A DNA stretch of 64,000 nucleotides from Rhodeus uyekii (Eukaryota > Chordata > Actinopteri > Cypriniformes > Acheilognathidae), in contig JAWRVZ010000074.1 of NCBI GenBank assembly GCA_037043235.1, forward strand, positions 2,317,501-2,381,500, read 5' to 3'. Under the pieces are notes generated by a model. The model saw only the letters and a program-made list of their open reading frames with translations, was not told where the DNA came from and searched no databases. Both the position numbers and the translations under genes were made by a program. Shown piece after piece: positions 1 to 11,115 of the stretch. Every line of letters begins with the position of its first letter. Within the stretch, counting starts at the first letter, position 1.

Positions 1-175
1 TTCTCCTTTGAACCCGAGAGAAGACGAACACTTCTCAAACGTAGGATCATCAGACCATAGCAGATTGTGATGACTAGCACTGGTACCACAAATGCGAAAA
101 TGAAAACACAAATCTTTGTCACTGTATCCCAGTACCAGTCTGGATCAGGGAACTTCAGCATACACACAGTTGCAC
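1..175 (-). CDS. oprd1: Delta-type opioid receptor, exon 3 (partial, cut by window edge)
   Basis: This exon encodes extracellular loop 2, TM5 and the start of intracellular loop 3 of a class A peptide GPCR (Gi/o-coupled opioid receptor, plasma membrane). Reading the minus strand from 175, it completes the glycine codon split with exon 2 and continues ATVCMLKF, then WYWDTVTKICVF, FAFVVPVL and LRLRSVRLLSGSKE. The cysteine in ATVC is the usual disulphide partner of the TM3 cysteine. WYWDTVTKIC is the delta-type version of this segment; mu receptors differ here. The acceptor is the AG at 176-177. TM6, TM7 and the C-tail lie outside the window. Whether this is the a or b teleost paralogue cannot be decided here. 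Confidence 0.95.
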
Positions 176-287
176 CTGTTATGGAATCAATTTAAACAGT
201 TTTAATTGGACCTAGAAGAAGGTGAACTTTAATATACTTGGTTATATCAAGGCACAGCATCCAACAAATCCATATACACATACTGAC
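176..287 (-). other. oprd1 intron 2 (112 bp)
   Basis: This is a short intron between exons 2 and 3. It starts GTCAGTA on the minus strand (287 downward) and ends CAG at 176-178. No repeat is visible. Its small size contrasts sharply with the 38 kb first intron of the same gene. Confidence 0.9.
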
Positions 288-643
288 CTTGATTTGTCAC
301 TTTGGTGACTGCCATGATCATGATTGGAACTCCTACAGCGGAGGAAAGAATCCAGATGCACACATTGATGATTTTGGCCTTGACCGGGGTACGAAACTCC
401 AGTGCTCTCACAGGATGGCACACGGCAATGTAACGGTCCACACTCATCATAGTGAGGGTGAAGATACTGGTAAACATGTTGTAGTAATCAATGGCTATGA
501 CCACTTTACATAGAAGCTCACCAAAGGGCCAGGTGTTCATTAGATACTTGGCACTCTGGAATGGAAGTGTACTAGTGGCCAGTGCATCTGCCAGGGCCAA
601 ATTGAAGATATAGATATTGGTGGCAGTTTTTAGCTTGGTGTAT
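288..643 (-). CDS. oprd1: Delta-type opioid receptor, exon 2
   Basis: This exon spans the end of TM1 through TM4. It reads YTKLKTATNIYIFNLALAD (TM2, sodium-site Asp at about residue 99), then the TM3 cysteine (about 125) and ligand-anchoring Asp in VIAIDYYNMF (about 132). SVDRYIAVCHP follows with the DRY motif (149-151), then TM4 IWILSSAVGVPIM. The acceptor is CTACAG just above 643, and the donor is AAG|GTCAGT at 288/287. The 356-nt length keeps frame with exon 1 (ends AG, making AGA Arg80) and exon 3 (G|GT, Gly). No disabling change is visible. Family knowledge: opioid receptors bind enkephalin-type peptides and signal through Gi/o. Confidence 0.96.
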
Positions 644-1033
644 CTGTAGAAACAGAATCAACAGAGCAGTTTGTTAGAACACAAATATGGGTTGACTAAT
701 GTATTCCTATACATATTTATATGAAAGTAGCTGCAGGTGATATCATTTTTTTCCCAGAACCTCCTCTAGGGTATAGAGGAGCGTAAGAGGAGCATAATTA
801 GAAACTTGGAGTGGAGAAAGTGTCCTGTCTCCTAAGTATTCATTCTTATGCAAGACCTGCTGTTTATAACACTATAGCCTCCTGTATTGCCTATCTTAAC
901 TACAAGGAAAACTATGGAAAATATCCAACATGTGTACCTCAGGTTCAACATATAATTTTAAGGAAGTGCTGAGAGTAAAGACTACCACTGGCCTGACTGT
1001 CTGAATGATTTTGAGTACTGGTAGACTTGAAGA
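644..1033. other. Intronic sequence without recognisable features
   Basis: AT-rich DNA directly next to oprd1 exon 2. I see no coding potential or repeat structure. Confidence 0.5.
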
Positions 1034-1077
1034 GGATGGATGGATGGATGGATGGATGGATGGATGGATGGATGGAT
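1034..1077. repeat. (GGAT)n microsatellite
   Basis: About eleven uninterrupted GGAT/ATGG units. Confidence 0.95.
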
Positions 1078-1086
1078 AGCGGAGAG

Positions 1087-1248
1087 TGGGGTAAAGTGTG
1101 ATTTTTTTTATTTCAGTAAAACTGACACATTTCCCATTACTTCAGGATGTTTCCTAGCAATGGAAATTATCAGAATTTATTCAGGATGAAGGTCAGTGAA
1201 AATATGAGCGTTTAAAAAAAATATGGTCTAGTGTATCACTTTACCCCA
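1087..1248. mobile_element. Possible small MITE with TGGGGTAAAGTG inverted ends
   Basis: TGGGGTAAAGTG at 1087-1098 is matched in inverted orientation by CACTTTACCCCA at 1237-1248, giving a unit of about 160 bp with no coding. The ends resemble other GGGGAG..G-type ends in this window (see 17582). No clear target-site duplication was found, so this could also be a chance pair inside a decayed larger element. Confidence 0.4.
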
Positions 1249-1780
1249 GCAAGGGGTACACTGATCCACTTACTATTTCCACTCTGAAACTACCTTAACA
1301 ACACATGTTGTGACAGTTAGAATCTTGACACCTAGCTTGACGACCACACATTCCAGAACTAATTTTGGACTAGTAACGGAATCATGGAGATTTTTCTTAA
1401 CACTTGAAAGTAACTCTGAACAAAATCAAATACAACAGAATATCATTCAAAATGTTTTAATTAATGTTCAAATGACAGATAGAACCAGTTGGGTTAGAAC
1501 ACAGTCTGAGGATCAGAACACAGGACCCTTAGAGCCAGCTAGTGTCTGGGGGTCAGAGCAAAGGACAATCAGAACCACCTAGAACAGCCTGGGACTCACT
1601 CTCTTTGACCCACTTGGATTAGAACATCAGTGTACTGTCATACCCTACAGCTAGGCCTACTCTACATTCCAACCCTGAAGGTTACAGGGAAAGATGAGGC
1701 GTTGCTCTCTCCATGTGGTTCGTCCAGGCCTTTTAGGTTGAGGCATCTACACCACATCACTTTTAGGAACGTGTGCCACA

Positions 1781-2621
1781 TCATTTTCCTTTATAGAAAA
1801 TCTTGGGGTCTCTACCACTCTTTCGTGTTTCCCTGGATTCTTCTGAGAAATTGTGCAAGTTTTTTGTCATCCTCAACTTACTTAACCATGCCAATGTAAT
1901 AGACGCTCCTGGGTTTTGTGCAAAGTTAACTATGACAAAGTCACCCATGGGCCGATCTGTGTTTCCTTGATCACTTCTCTTATCCTCAGAGCTGTCTTTG
2001 TCAGACACATTGTCAATTGAGACAGGGATATCACTCACTTCAGAGCAACTAACTATGATTTTTTTTTGGTTTGTGTTCTGGGTGTGGTGGGATTTGACAA
2101 TGAGACTAATATCCAGGTCGGCTGGGAACACTTGGCAAATCTAAATCAGCTGGCAAGGCACATCCATGTGGACCACGCACAGTGGATGGATTAGCATCAG
2201 TGAGTACATTATTTGCTGTGGGTGGTTCATCTGCAGGTGGTCTTGAATGGGCCAAATAGGTCATGTCGAGAGGCTGCATGTGACGGGATGTGTGCGGTGG
2301 GAGGGTGAGCAGAACAATACTGTTGCTATTTGCTGTTTCTACTGCCTTGATTGAGATGTGAGCCTTAAGATTATCCAGGATTAGCAGCACAGGATGGTCA
2401 GGAGTGCAGTTAGGGTGCTGTATCAGGTGATCAAGGAACATAGCCCAGGTGTCTTCATTCATCCATCCCGTTCTGGTGGAGGTACCTTTGGCTCTTGGAG
2501 GTGCTTCTATCATGAAGCAGTTCTTAGACTTAACTCTGGGGAAGATAAACATCGGAGGGTTCATTGCAACTGCTCTTATAGACTTCTTTCCTCCCTTGAC
2601 CTCAGCAGCTGATCTCTCCAT
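1781..2621 (-). pseudogene. Pogo/Tigger-type (DDE_1) transposase relic
   Basis: Two open segments on the minus strand belong to one decayed transposase. The upstream part (2621-2106) has the DDE_1 features: MFIFPRVK, SGW-like GWMNEDTWAMFLDHL, then PVLLILDNLKAHIS holding the second catalytic Asp. VLLTLPPHTSRHMQPLD follows, the usual run after it. The downstream part (2131-1781) contains GDFVIVNFA, like the C-terminal tail of such proteins. A frameshift near 2106-2131, a missing N-terminal DNA-binding region and loss of the last catalytic region make it non-functional. Confidence 0.75.
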
Positions 2622-2907
2622 CTCCTCTTGGTGTGTTTTGCCCCAGGTTGCTTACCAACCTTACCAAACATGCTTACCACAGCACCACGAGGTCCACTAC
2701 TTCACAGCCAATAGGAAATGAGAGGGGCTTGAAAATGTAATGGTAACATGACCACAAATGTGTTCTGTTGCCTAGATTTAGATTAGATTAGATTAGATTC
2801 AACTTTATTGTCACTACACAAGTACAGGTACAAGGCAACGAAATGCAGTTTAGGTCTAACCAGAAGTGCAATAGCAGCAAGTGCAGGATATGTAGAGAGG
2901 AGTGGGG

Positions 2908-3405
2908 TCAGCAAGGGTTAGAGTTCAGTAAAGAGACAGCTCTGGGGAAGAAACTGTTCTTTAGTCTGCTGGTTCTGGTCCGGAGGCACCTGAAACACCT
3001 GCCGGAGGGAAGGAGGGAGAACAGTCTGTGGGCTGGGTGAGAGGAGTCCTTGAGGATGCTGCGAGCTCGACGCAGACAGCGTTTCCTCTGGACGTGCTCG
3101 ATGGCAGGAAGTGGAGTCCCTGTGATGCGTTGGGCAGTTTTCACCACCCGCTGCAGTGCCTTGCGCTCCGCGACAGAACAGCACCCATACCACACTGTGA
3201 CACAGTTCGTCAGGATGCTTTCTATTGCGCAGCGGTAGAAGTTCACCAGGATAGCCGAGGAGAGCTGATTCTTCCTCAGTGTCCTCAGGAAGAAGAGGCG
3301 CTGGTGAGCCTTCTTGACCAGGCTAGAGGTGTTGGTTGTCCAGGTCATGTCAGCCGAGATGTGGATCCCCAGGAACTTGAAGCTGGAGACACGCTCAACG
3401 GCCAT
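2908..3405 (-). pseudogene. LINE ORF2 C-terminal fragment (after the RT palm)
   Basis: An open 165-residue frame with typical LINE C-terminal wording: FKFLGIHIS, then YRCAIESILTNCVTVWYG, AERKALQRVVKTAQRI, and CRRARSI-like repeats toward the end. The fragment starts after the catalytic YADD region, so it has no catalytic core. The terminator is followed by the LINE 3' UTR. It is non-autonomous on its own. Confidence 0.8.
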
Positions 3406-3416
3406 TCCATTGATCT

Positions 3417-3540
3417 CTAGGTTATTGAGGTTATTATCTAGGTTAGTTATCTAGGTTATCTAGGTTATCTAGGTTAGTTATCTAGGTTAGGCTAGGTTAT
3501 TATCTAGGTTATTGATCTCAGCTCTAGGTTAGCTGAACAA
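3417..3540. repeat. Tandem TTATCTAGG-type repeat at a LINE deletion junction
   Basis: Irregular 9-18 bp units built on CTAGGTTA(T) sit exactly between the two LINE halves. Variants include GAGGTTATT and GGTTAGTTAT, suggesting slippage or fill-in after a break. Confidence 0.8.
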
Positions 3541-4151
3541 TGGCTCCCAACAACAGCAGAGTTTGTGCACCAAGCTTTGTTAATGTAAATGCACAATCCA
3601 CCTCCCCTTGTCTTACCGGATCCATCTATTGTTCTGTCCGCGCGGAGCGTGTGATGTCCCCTGAGCTCAATAGTGGAGTCTGGTATTCCGCTATTTAACC
3701 ACGTCTCCGTGAAGATAAGGACGTTACAGTTCAGAAGTCTTTTGCTGTGTGTCATGTTGAGTCGAATCTCATCCATTTTGTTCACTAGCGATCGGACATT
3801 GGCAAGGAAGATACTGGGTAGAGGGAGCCGGTGTGGTGTAAGCTTTAGCCGAGCTCTAAGTCCTATACGCTTGCCTCGCCTTTGTTTACGATCTCGACGC
3901 CGCCTGCGAGCACTTCCGCCCGGCCGGGAAGAATGCGCTGCCTCGGGCGTCCTGGCGATCTCAGGAAGGAGTCGAAGGTTGTCCATAAAACCGTCGGAAA
4001 TTTGCAAACCAATATCCAAAAGCTCACTTCGGGTGTACGATGTAAAGGCACAACTGTTCTGCACAAACAGACCCGAGATAAGCAAGAGTAATACTGCAAA
4101 ATTGCAGAAACTGGAGAGACCCCGAGCCTCACGATGTACTCGCGCCACCAT
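3540..4151 (-). pseudogene. LINE ORF2 N-terminal fragment (APE-type endonuclease start)
   Basis: The minus-strand frame starts MVARVHREARG, includes an Arg-rich linker, then the endonuclease start SIFLANVRSLVNKMDE and LIFTETWLNSGIPD (catalytic Glu in TETW). RGGGLCIYINKAWC follows, and the homology stops shortly before the repeat patch. The catalytic GDFN and SDH regions are missing, so the enzyme cannot work. Confidence 0.8.
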
Positions 4152-4207
4152 CTTAGATCTTCTATCTTCTTAGATTTACAGGGGGTGTCTCACATTATCC
4201 CACTCTC

Positions 4208-4209
<2 letters not shown>

Positions 4210-4252
<43 letters not shown>
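4210..4252. repeat. (TA)n microsatellite
   Basis: Pure TA run, flanked on the left by CTCTCCCA and on the right by TAGGGGAGAG. These flanks are inverted copies of each other and resemble the ends of the TIR element at 17582, so the run may have expanded inside a small element. Confidence 0.9.
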
Positions 4253-4255
<3 letters not shown>

Positions 4256-4379
4256 GAGAGTATATATTTTTATTTTTATTTTTTTACGACAGACACAGTG
4301 GGAGTGGTGACAAGTCTCAGAGAGGCAAACAAAAGAAAGAAATAAACAGTACAGCGAAATAAATAAATACACAGTCCGA

Positions 4380-4888
4380 AAAAACACAATTTTTTCCATT
4401 ACCTTAGAAATAAAAGGTAAAACAGATATAGGGCGGAAATTTGATAAGACAGAAACATCCAGTGAGGGTTTCTTTAGAACTGGAGTTACCATGGCCATTT
4501 TTAAGCTGTCTGGGACAGACCCTGAATGCAGACATTTGTTTAACAGGGACACCAGTCCTGATCCAATAATGTCAATCAATTGTTTGAAATAACGAGGGTG
4601 TATAGTATCAAAGGGACAAAGGGTAGGTTTAAGTTTTACAATAACTTCCTTGACTGATTGTAGGACAGAGTTAAACGTAGTCCAAAAGGCAGGTGGGTTT
4701 CCAGGTGTCAAGATTTTGTGATCAGCTGTTTGTATCTGGGCCCTCAGACTCATCGCTTTGTCACTGATATGTCTCAAGAAATCTTCACAAAGTATAGAAG
4801 TGGGATTTTGAAAAGTACTTACAGGGGGATTTAACGAGTTTATAAACAAAAAGAGAATTTTAGGAGTGTGGTGGTGTTTATCAATCAA
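4380..4888 (-). pseudogene. LINE reverse transcriptase fragment (fingers region)
   Basis: The minus-strand frame has CR1/L2-type RT wording: CPFDTIHPRYFKQL, LLNKCLHSGSVPDSLK, MVTPVLKKPSLD and LSNFRPISVLPFISKVMEK. It stops before the catalytic palm. A low-complexity tail and the TA run replace the rest. Confidence 0.75.
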
Positions 4889-4939
4889 ATTTGAGAAGTA
4901 TTTAAGTATTTAAGTGGTTGATACCAAAGCTGCCCACAG

Positions 4940-5560
4940 AGTATGTTGCACTTACCTAAAGAAGAGGGTGGTCATGATTTCATACATTTGAAAAGTGTAA
5001 CAGTAGACTGTCATTTGCAATTTTCTACAAATATTTTGAATAAATCATCATTGGATTGATGGCAGGCTGCTACATGTTCCATTATACACACAAAGGACTG
5101 GAGTTGGAAAAATCCCTGTTTCTAATAAACCCTCTTAAAGTGAACATGCTACCAGTATTTTATTGCAATCTCTTCAATGTTTGGATTATCTTTGCCTCAT
5201 AGATAAAGAACACAATATCTTTTCTTCGCTGGATTTTGGAGGATTAACTAATAAACTGGGCTCATTTTGATATAAAAAATATATTAAAATACTCCTTTCA
5301 ATATACTATTGCAGAATTCACAGATCTTCACGTTTGGAAGTTTGATTCATGTAGCTGGTATGGACTTTGAAAGAACAGAATAAGTGGCCTCTTGTCGAAA
5401 GGTCAGGTCTTTGCAGACTGTTGAACAGATGGTAAAGAAATGGAAATCACTGGTCAGGACCTTTTAAGATGCTGAATCACCCTTGTGTTTGGACTTTTAT
5501 GTACCGGCACTGTTAAAGCATTTAATCAAATATATGTAAAGTGTTTAATAAACATGTTCC
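4940..5560 (+). mobile_element. Decayed LINE 3' region, possibly L1/Tx1-type
   Basis: Plus-strand translation gives LPKEEGGHDF and HLQFSTNIL, then several stops. This is reminiscent of the C-terminal region of Tx1/L1-group ORF2 in fish. The alignment is by memory of the motif only, and many stops are present. The right end has a poly(A)-signal-like AATAAA near 5547. Confidence 0.35.
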
Positions 5561-5749
5561 GAACGATTAAGTTGTAATGATGTAAAGTTATTGTTGAAAT
5601 TGTTGAAACAAATGTTCTAATGAAGTGTGAGGTATGGTAATCAAATTCATAAAATCATAGAAACAATTAATTAAATTCTCTTTCTCTTTATTTTGCTGTA
5701 TTACTCTTATCTTAATAATACATTTTAAATAATTAAAGCATGTCTTAAA

Positions 5750-6330
5750 TGTCACGGTTCATGAACGCACCACTTCCTGCTGTCGTCGTTGTTGTTGTTG
5801 CGTGTGTGTGTGTGTCAGTAGGCGGGGCTCCAAGCCACATGGAGGATCAATGTCATCAGCTGCCACTCATCACCAGACCAGCTGCAGCTCCTTCACTTCC
5901 CCTACTTATACTCACTCACTTCTTATCACCTTTGCCAGATTGTTGTTTGATGGTCTGTTCCTGTCTGTTCCTGTCTGTTCCTGTCTGTTCCTGTCTGTTC
6001 CTGTCTGTTCCTGTCTGTTCCTGTCTGTTCCTGTCTGTTCCTGTCTGTTCCTGTCTGTTCCTGTCTGTTCCTGTCTGTTCCTGTCTGTTCCTGTCTGTTC
6101 CTGTCTGTTCCTGTCTGTTCCAGTCTGTTCCAGTCTGTTCCAGTCTGTTCCAGTCTGTTCCAGTCTGTTCCAGTCTGTTCCAGTCTTCGTGTTCCTGTTC
6201 CCTGTGCATCATGGATTGTTCGTTTGTGGATTGTGTTCTTTGTCTCACCTGTACCTTCATCACGTCAATTCACCTGGCCATCTCAGTCCCTGCGTCAGTG
6301 TTTTCACCATCTCAGTGACTTTTCCATCTT
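5750..6330 (+). mobile_element. LTR-like fragment containing a minisatellite
   Basis: It begins TGTCACGGTTCATGAACG, very like the TGTCATGGTTCATGAATT start of the LTR in the element at 39.9-40.3 kb (read on the other strand). No matching end or target duplication was found. The long open frames here come from the 10-bp repeat, which has no stop in several frames, and are not a gene. Confidence 0.4.
5954..6186. repeat. 10-bp minisatellite in two variant blocks
   Basis: About sixteen units of CTGTCTGTTC (5961-6120) are followed by six units of CAGTCTGTTC (6121-6180). The two variants form separate blocks rather than mixing. Confidence 0.97.
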
Positions 6331-9318
6331 TACATTTCCTTAAACCAGTTACTTATATTTTCTCCTTTAGTGTCATGTTTCACAGGCGACAGGAAGCAAA
6401 TTATATGTAAATGTACCCTAAAATGCATTTTATTAACATTTGCTCAAACATGTTATGGAGAAAAGCTTTTACATCCTAAAAGCTTTTACTATTTGTATTT
6501 GTACATCCTTTTACTATTTCTTTATTATTAATTATTGTGTTGATATGTGTTTGTAAAGTGAAAAATTAGTTAATTCCGAGGCAACAGCATTGATGAAACG
6601 GTTAATGTTTTGTTTTGATATTGTTCCAAATATGTAGTCACGGAATAATTAATTGAATTAGTTAGATTAATTAAAATGCTCTGCTGAAAGAGTAACTGTA
6701 AATGTTAATTGTTCATTACTTTTGGAATACTGTCAATGCTTTCACAGCACATTTTCAACATTTACATACTGTGTATGTTGTGTACATCAGGTGATGGAAC
6801 AATAAATATACTAAGGAAAAGCAAGCAACACCTTTGTAGATACAGTATTGTTTTTGAAATGCAATTTGTGTTCCATAAAACCAAAATACAAAAAAACCCT
6901 GCAATATACATGTTACTCAAAACACAGTAGAGAAACTTCATCTTACCTGGTACAGGTCAAGAAGGCATAACATAAAAGCTATATTGTTTTTGTGGAAAGG
7001 AAGAGCAACGTGATTTCCCAAAGGAGAGGAGCATTTTCATGGACTATATTAGAACTGTTTATTTCTCCCAGTCATACATCCTGTTGACATGAATTTCAAC
7101 TTCAAGACCACTAGAGAGTAGGACCCTAAAGTGGGGGTGGGGGTGTAGGATGGGCACACAAGGCATACAATATGATCTTCATTTTTCTAGGTAATTGGTA
7201 GCTATGTAAATGTCTATGAATCAAATCAAGGAGTGAGAACTAAAGCATTTGCAGTTGTAAGGGTGTATGGAAGGAGAACAGTATATTTGAGGAAAAAAAA
7301 CATCATCTAAGTGCACCTTATCAGCATTTAAGTTAATTTGTTTTCTGTGTTATTTGTCCAATCTCATCAATACTTGTGTTGTTAAGTTGCCTGCCTGTAT
7401 TTGAGTTTACTTGTGTGGATAATTAAAGACTTTCAGAACCTATTCTTCTTCATAGTGTGTTCTACAACCAAGTGTGACAGCATTAATGTGTATTTTTAAA
7501 TATATTTATATTAAGTTGATATTTGTTTTATTTTAGTTTGTGCGTATCATCTAATTATGCTTGTTTAAGCCTGTTTGTTTGTTTGGGTTTTTCAACATTT
7601 ACTTGTGGTGAGTATTAAAACTATTTTTAATATTTAGTACAAAAATAACAATAATCATAATAATATAGATACAGTAGATATACCTTTACATTTTTCTCAG
7701 TTATTCCTCAACCTTGTCTAATGCTTGTACAGAGAGATTTTCCCATCCTGTAAGATCATTACAAATCACTGTACAAAATTAATCTAATAAACGTTGGAAT
7801 GACATGCCTTTATTGCATAATGATGACACAGATTAAATCATATGCTAAGACACAAGTTAGTATAGAAGATAAAAACATCAGCATGCACTAGTGATAAACA
7901 CATAAAGTAAAATTAATCGCATTTTGGCAATTGTGGTTGGGTGTTGAGAAACATATGGACGTGATCATGGCAAGGGAAAATTTGCCAACTTTACATGCCA
8001 CTTTTGTAAATGGTGCAAATTTTATAATCATATGATAATATCTGGATGATATCTGAGAGGTCGGGCTCAACGACATCAAAGAACTATATCAATCTAACAC
8101 TAGGCCTGAACAACAGAGGTGTTGAAAGCCAGGAAAAAGGAGGTGGAAACAGAAACATTTATTAACACAAAATAAACCAACATCAAAATTAAATTAGCCT
8201 AATGGTGGGAGCTCCTCACGGACGACTGCCGCCCACACACAAACACAACGTAAATTCCAAGCCTGGTCATTACTCGTCCTTCATTATCATCACTTGTCCG
8301 TTTATGCTTGCTTCTCCATGAGGTTCTCACGACACTCATTCTCATCCTGCTCACCACACATGTAAACTTGGTTACAATTATATGTGAAAATATGTTATAG
8401 TGTACGTTATGCATACCTTTTATAATGTCTAATACATAACGTTTTTAAGTGTTACCACATGTTGTAATTAGAATATTAAAAGAAATGTTTGTGCTTATTT
8501 TGTAGTGATAATGGAACTAGTCATGTATTTTCATGTAATTATGGTGATTATGGTGTAGTGTAAAAACTGGGCACATAATCTGTTTTTATTCTACAGTCCA
8601 ACAACATTGTACAGTAAAATATGTCAGCTAGTCTGCTATTGTACATCTTTTACAACATGAATGATGGAGACCTGCACGTGCAAATTGTGTTCAGCCTTTA
8701 TTTATTGAGCTTGTCTGTGCAAGTAACTAACTTGCATTATTCTGTGAATCACCTGGTAAATAAATGATAACTGCCCATGCAAATAAATGACTTAAATAGG
8801 GCACAAAATTAGTTCTCTGTGAATTCCCCATCATTTTCCTTAACTCCTTTAATTTCTTGTATCGGTTGAATATTAAGACTATACTCAAAAACTCAAATAA
8901 ATTGTCTTAAAAATCTACATTACTGCTTTGTTTATGAATATATTATAATGTGGTTGTTTTTTTTATGTGGACTTCCAAGTTTTTGGATTACCATCCTTTT
9001 GACAAATAATTAATCTTGTTTCATCCTTAACCGGGCAGTATAGCATAAAAATGTCTCCAGTCTGTGTTCATGCTGAGTTTGTGAGGATGAATGATACAAA
9101 GTGGTTTTGTTTTGTTCAGAATTAGCAACGTGTGCTTCATTCAGCTTGACTCTCCTGTGGATATCCATCAGTATATAGAGTTAATTACTGACTTACTATT
9201 ATTAGTAGAGATGCTTATCCCAGAGTTCTATTTAGAACCATTAATAAGAACCATTAACCATTAATAAGATCATTAAAAGTGCACAATAATATCAACAGCC
9301 CAACCACTGAGCAGTGTA
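6331..9318. other. AT-rich intronic DNA, no gene recognised
   Basis: Many stops in all frames. No terminal repeats or coding motifs were recognised. Short purine or AT runs only. Confidence 0.5.
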
Positions 9319-9479
9319 ATGAGCTTCTCAATTATTTATCTTCCAAATTTGACAATATCTATATTAATATTACCGGTGATGATGCTTCGGAATATTCTGT
9401 ATTGCTTCCTCCCAATCTTTTTGGTCTTGTTTTTTGAAGTTTCAATGTTGCTGACTTTGATTTTATTGCTAAACTCGTT

Positions 9480-9970
9480 TTTATCAATTAATTCAACTAC
9501 CTGCATACTTGATCCCCTAACAAATACTGTTTTGAAAAGCTGTTATTGTTCCCTCTATTGTCAGTGCCTCACTCAATTCAGGGATTGTCCTGAATTGATA
9601 CTTCTGTCATGTCCAATTATAGACCAATTTCAAACTTACCATTTCTGGCAAACGTTCTTGAGCGTGTGGTTGTTGGTCAACTCCATACCCATCTCTCTAT
9701 GAATAGCCTGCTGGAAACCTTTCAATCTGGGTTTAGGTCTGGACACAGTACAGAGACGGCCCTAGTCAGGATCTTGAATGACCTCATTTTTATAGTTTAT
9801 TCCGGGGCTTGTGGCATCTCGGTTTTGTTAGATCTTACTGCTGCATTCGATATTATGCGTCCCAATTGTCCCCGTCTGTCATGGTACGCAATTTGAGCGT
9901 GATATTTGATGATCAGCTGACTTTTAATTCTCATTTTAAAAATATAACAAAGGTTGCTTTTTTCCCATCT
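9480..9970 (+). pseudogene. LINE reverse transcriptase relic, left half
   Basis: Readable pieces include CILDPLT, MSNYRPISNLPFLANVLERVV, then FQSGFRSGHSTETALVRILNDL and VLLDLTAAFDI. These are RT fingers and the first catalytic Asp (AAFD). A frame change lies near 9609, and a deletion near 9860 removes the YADD palm. Homology resumes at LSVIFDDQLTFNSHFKN. It is non-functional. Confidence 0.8.
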
Positions 9971-10733
9971 TTGCTCTAATTCAGGGGTGTCAAACTCATT
10001 TTGGTCGGGGGGCCGCACACTGCTTAATCTGATGTCAAGGGGGCCGAGCACTAAACTCATAGCAAAATTACATAGAACTAAAAATGAGTCTGCTTTTTTG
10101 TGGACTATTATATTAGTGCATTATATTATAAATTATATTAAATTATAAAAATCTTTAAATTAAATGAATTGTCCTTTTACAAAATATGTTACAAACAACC
10201 TACATACAGTATGTGCAAAAACACAGTTTACTCAGTTTAACATTTATATAAGTGCATTATGCATAAAAAAAGTGTCTATTATTTCACAATGAATGTGAAA
10301 ATAAAGCATTTAGTCACAGTTTTGTGGAACTTAAAAACACTGTCCTGCGTGTTAACAAAAATCAATTATCAATTATTTAAAATTCATTTTCCAACTCTGG
10401 GAAGCAATTCTGAACACATTAATTGACTTCACACACTTAAAATCTTAAGTGGCAGCTGATTTAAAAAAAACGTTTTGTAAAATTTGCAAGTTTATACATA
10501 AGTATGTATGTTTTTTTATGTAAACAAATTAACTTTATCACTTTGCGAAAACTGCAATTTGTAATTAGAGTTCGCTAAATCAGGATGAACGCTTCTGCTT
10601 TCACTGCAGCATCACTGGCCTCTCCGGGTGAAAACAGATCGCTGTTTCCTCAGACCCACCATCATTTCATTTACCTTCTGTATTCTCAGTTGTCCGTGCA
10701 AGCTGTTGTATTTCTCGCCATACTGAGTTTTAT

Positions 10734-11115
10734 GGTAATCATGCAGTTTAGGTGCCTATATTCAAACGGTCACAGATTGCGTAATTTCAGACGGCTGGCA
10801 CAACTTCGTAGATCCGAACGACAGGGAGATCCACATGAACAACATCGAGAATATGTGGATGCGTGCCAAACGCAAACTTAAACACAGTTTGGCACGTCAC
10901 GCATCCTATTTCCATCCTCACGAGTTTGTGCTCCGAAATCGATTTCGAAATTATGACGTTTGCAGCAGCATTATCTGCTATAGCTGCCAATTATCCCGTG
11001 TAGATGTCTGGTTAAAACTGTTTTGTTGCATTCCTTGACCATGTATGATTATCTTTAAGTCCCTATTACTTATTTAGTGTTTTTTGAATATACGCACCTA
11101 AACTCCATGCTTACC
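10734..11115 (+). mobile_element. Merlin-like DNA transposon (short, nested in hAT element)
   Basis: Imperfect inverted ends of about 33 bp: left GGTAATCATGCAGTTTAGG (continuing TGCCTATATTCAAA), right the inverse beginning GGTAAGCATGGAGTTTAGG. The flanks AGTTTTAT (10726-10733) and GGTTTTAT (11116-11123) match at 7 of 8 bases, consistent with an 8-bp target duplication. It encodes an ISXO2/IS1595-type transposase end. Merlin is the eukaryotic group with this transposase type (family knowledge); the assignment is by motif. Confidence 0.65.
10770..11038 (+). pseudogene. ISXO2/IS1595-type (Merlin) transposase C-terminal fragment
   Basis: One open frame reads GWHNFVDPNDREIHMNNIEN, then MWMRAKRKLKHSLARH and HPHEFVLRNRFRNYD. 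FVDP followed by an IEN-MW-RAK block is characteristic of the final catalytic Glu region of ISXO2-like transposases, and the H-EF--R-RF block follows it as usual. Most of the protein, including the first two catalytic Asp residues, is absent. The frame continues about 25 codons past the family homology into the element end. Confidence 0.7.

Larger units (their letters stand above)
2764..4170 (-). mobile_element. Internally deleted CR1/L2-type LINE
   Basis: The minus strand carries an endonuclease start (4151-3540) and, after a tandem-repeat patch, an RT C-terminus (3405-2908). A 3' end with repeated AATCT-type units follows (about 2764-2795). Most of the endonuclease and reverse transcriptase between them is missing. 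The order and orientation suggest one copy that lost its centre, but two copies of one family inserted side by side are possible. Confidence 0.7.

Noticed and set aside
5954..6186. A CRISPR array
   Set aside because: Head-to-tail 10-bp units with no spacers, in a vertebrate genome.
5749..6410. Two overlapping open frames of about 190-200 codons
   Set aside because: Almost all of their length is a 10-bp tandem repeat without stops; no coding signal.
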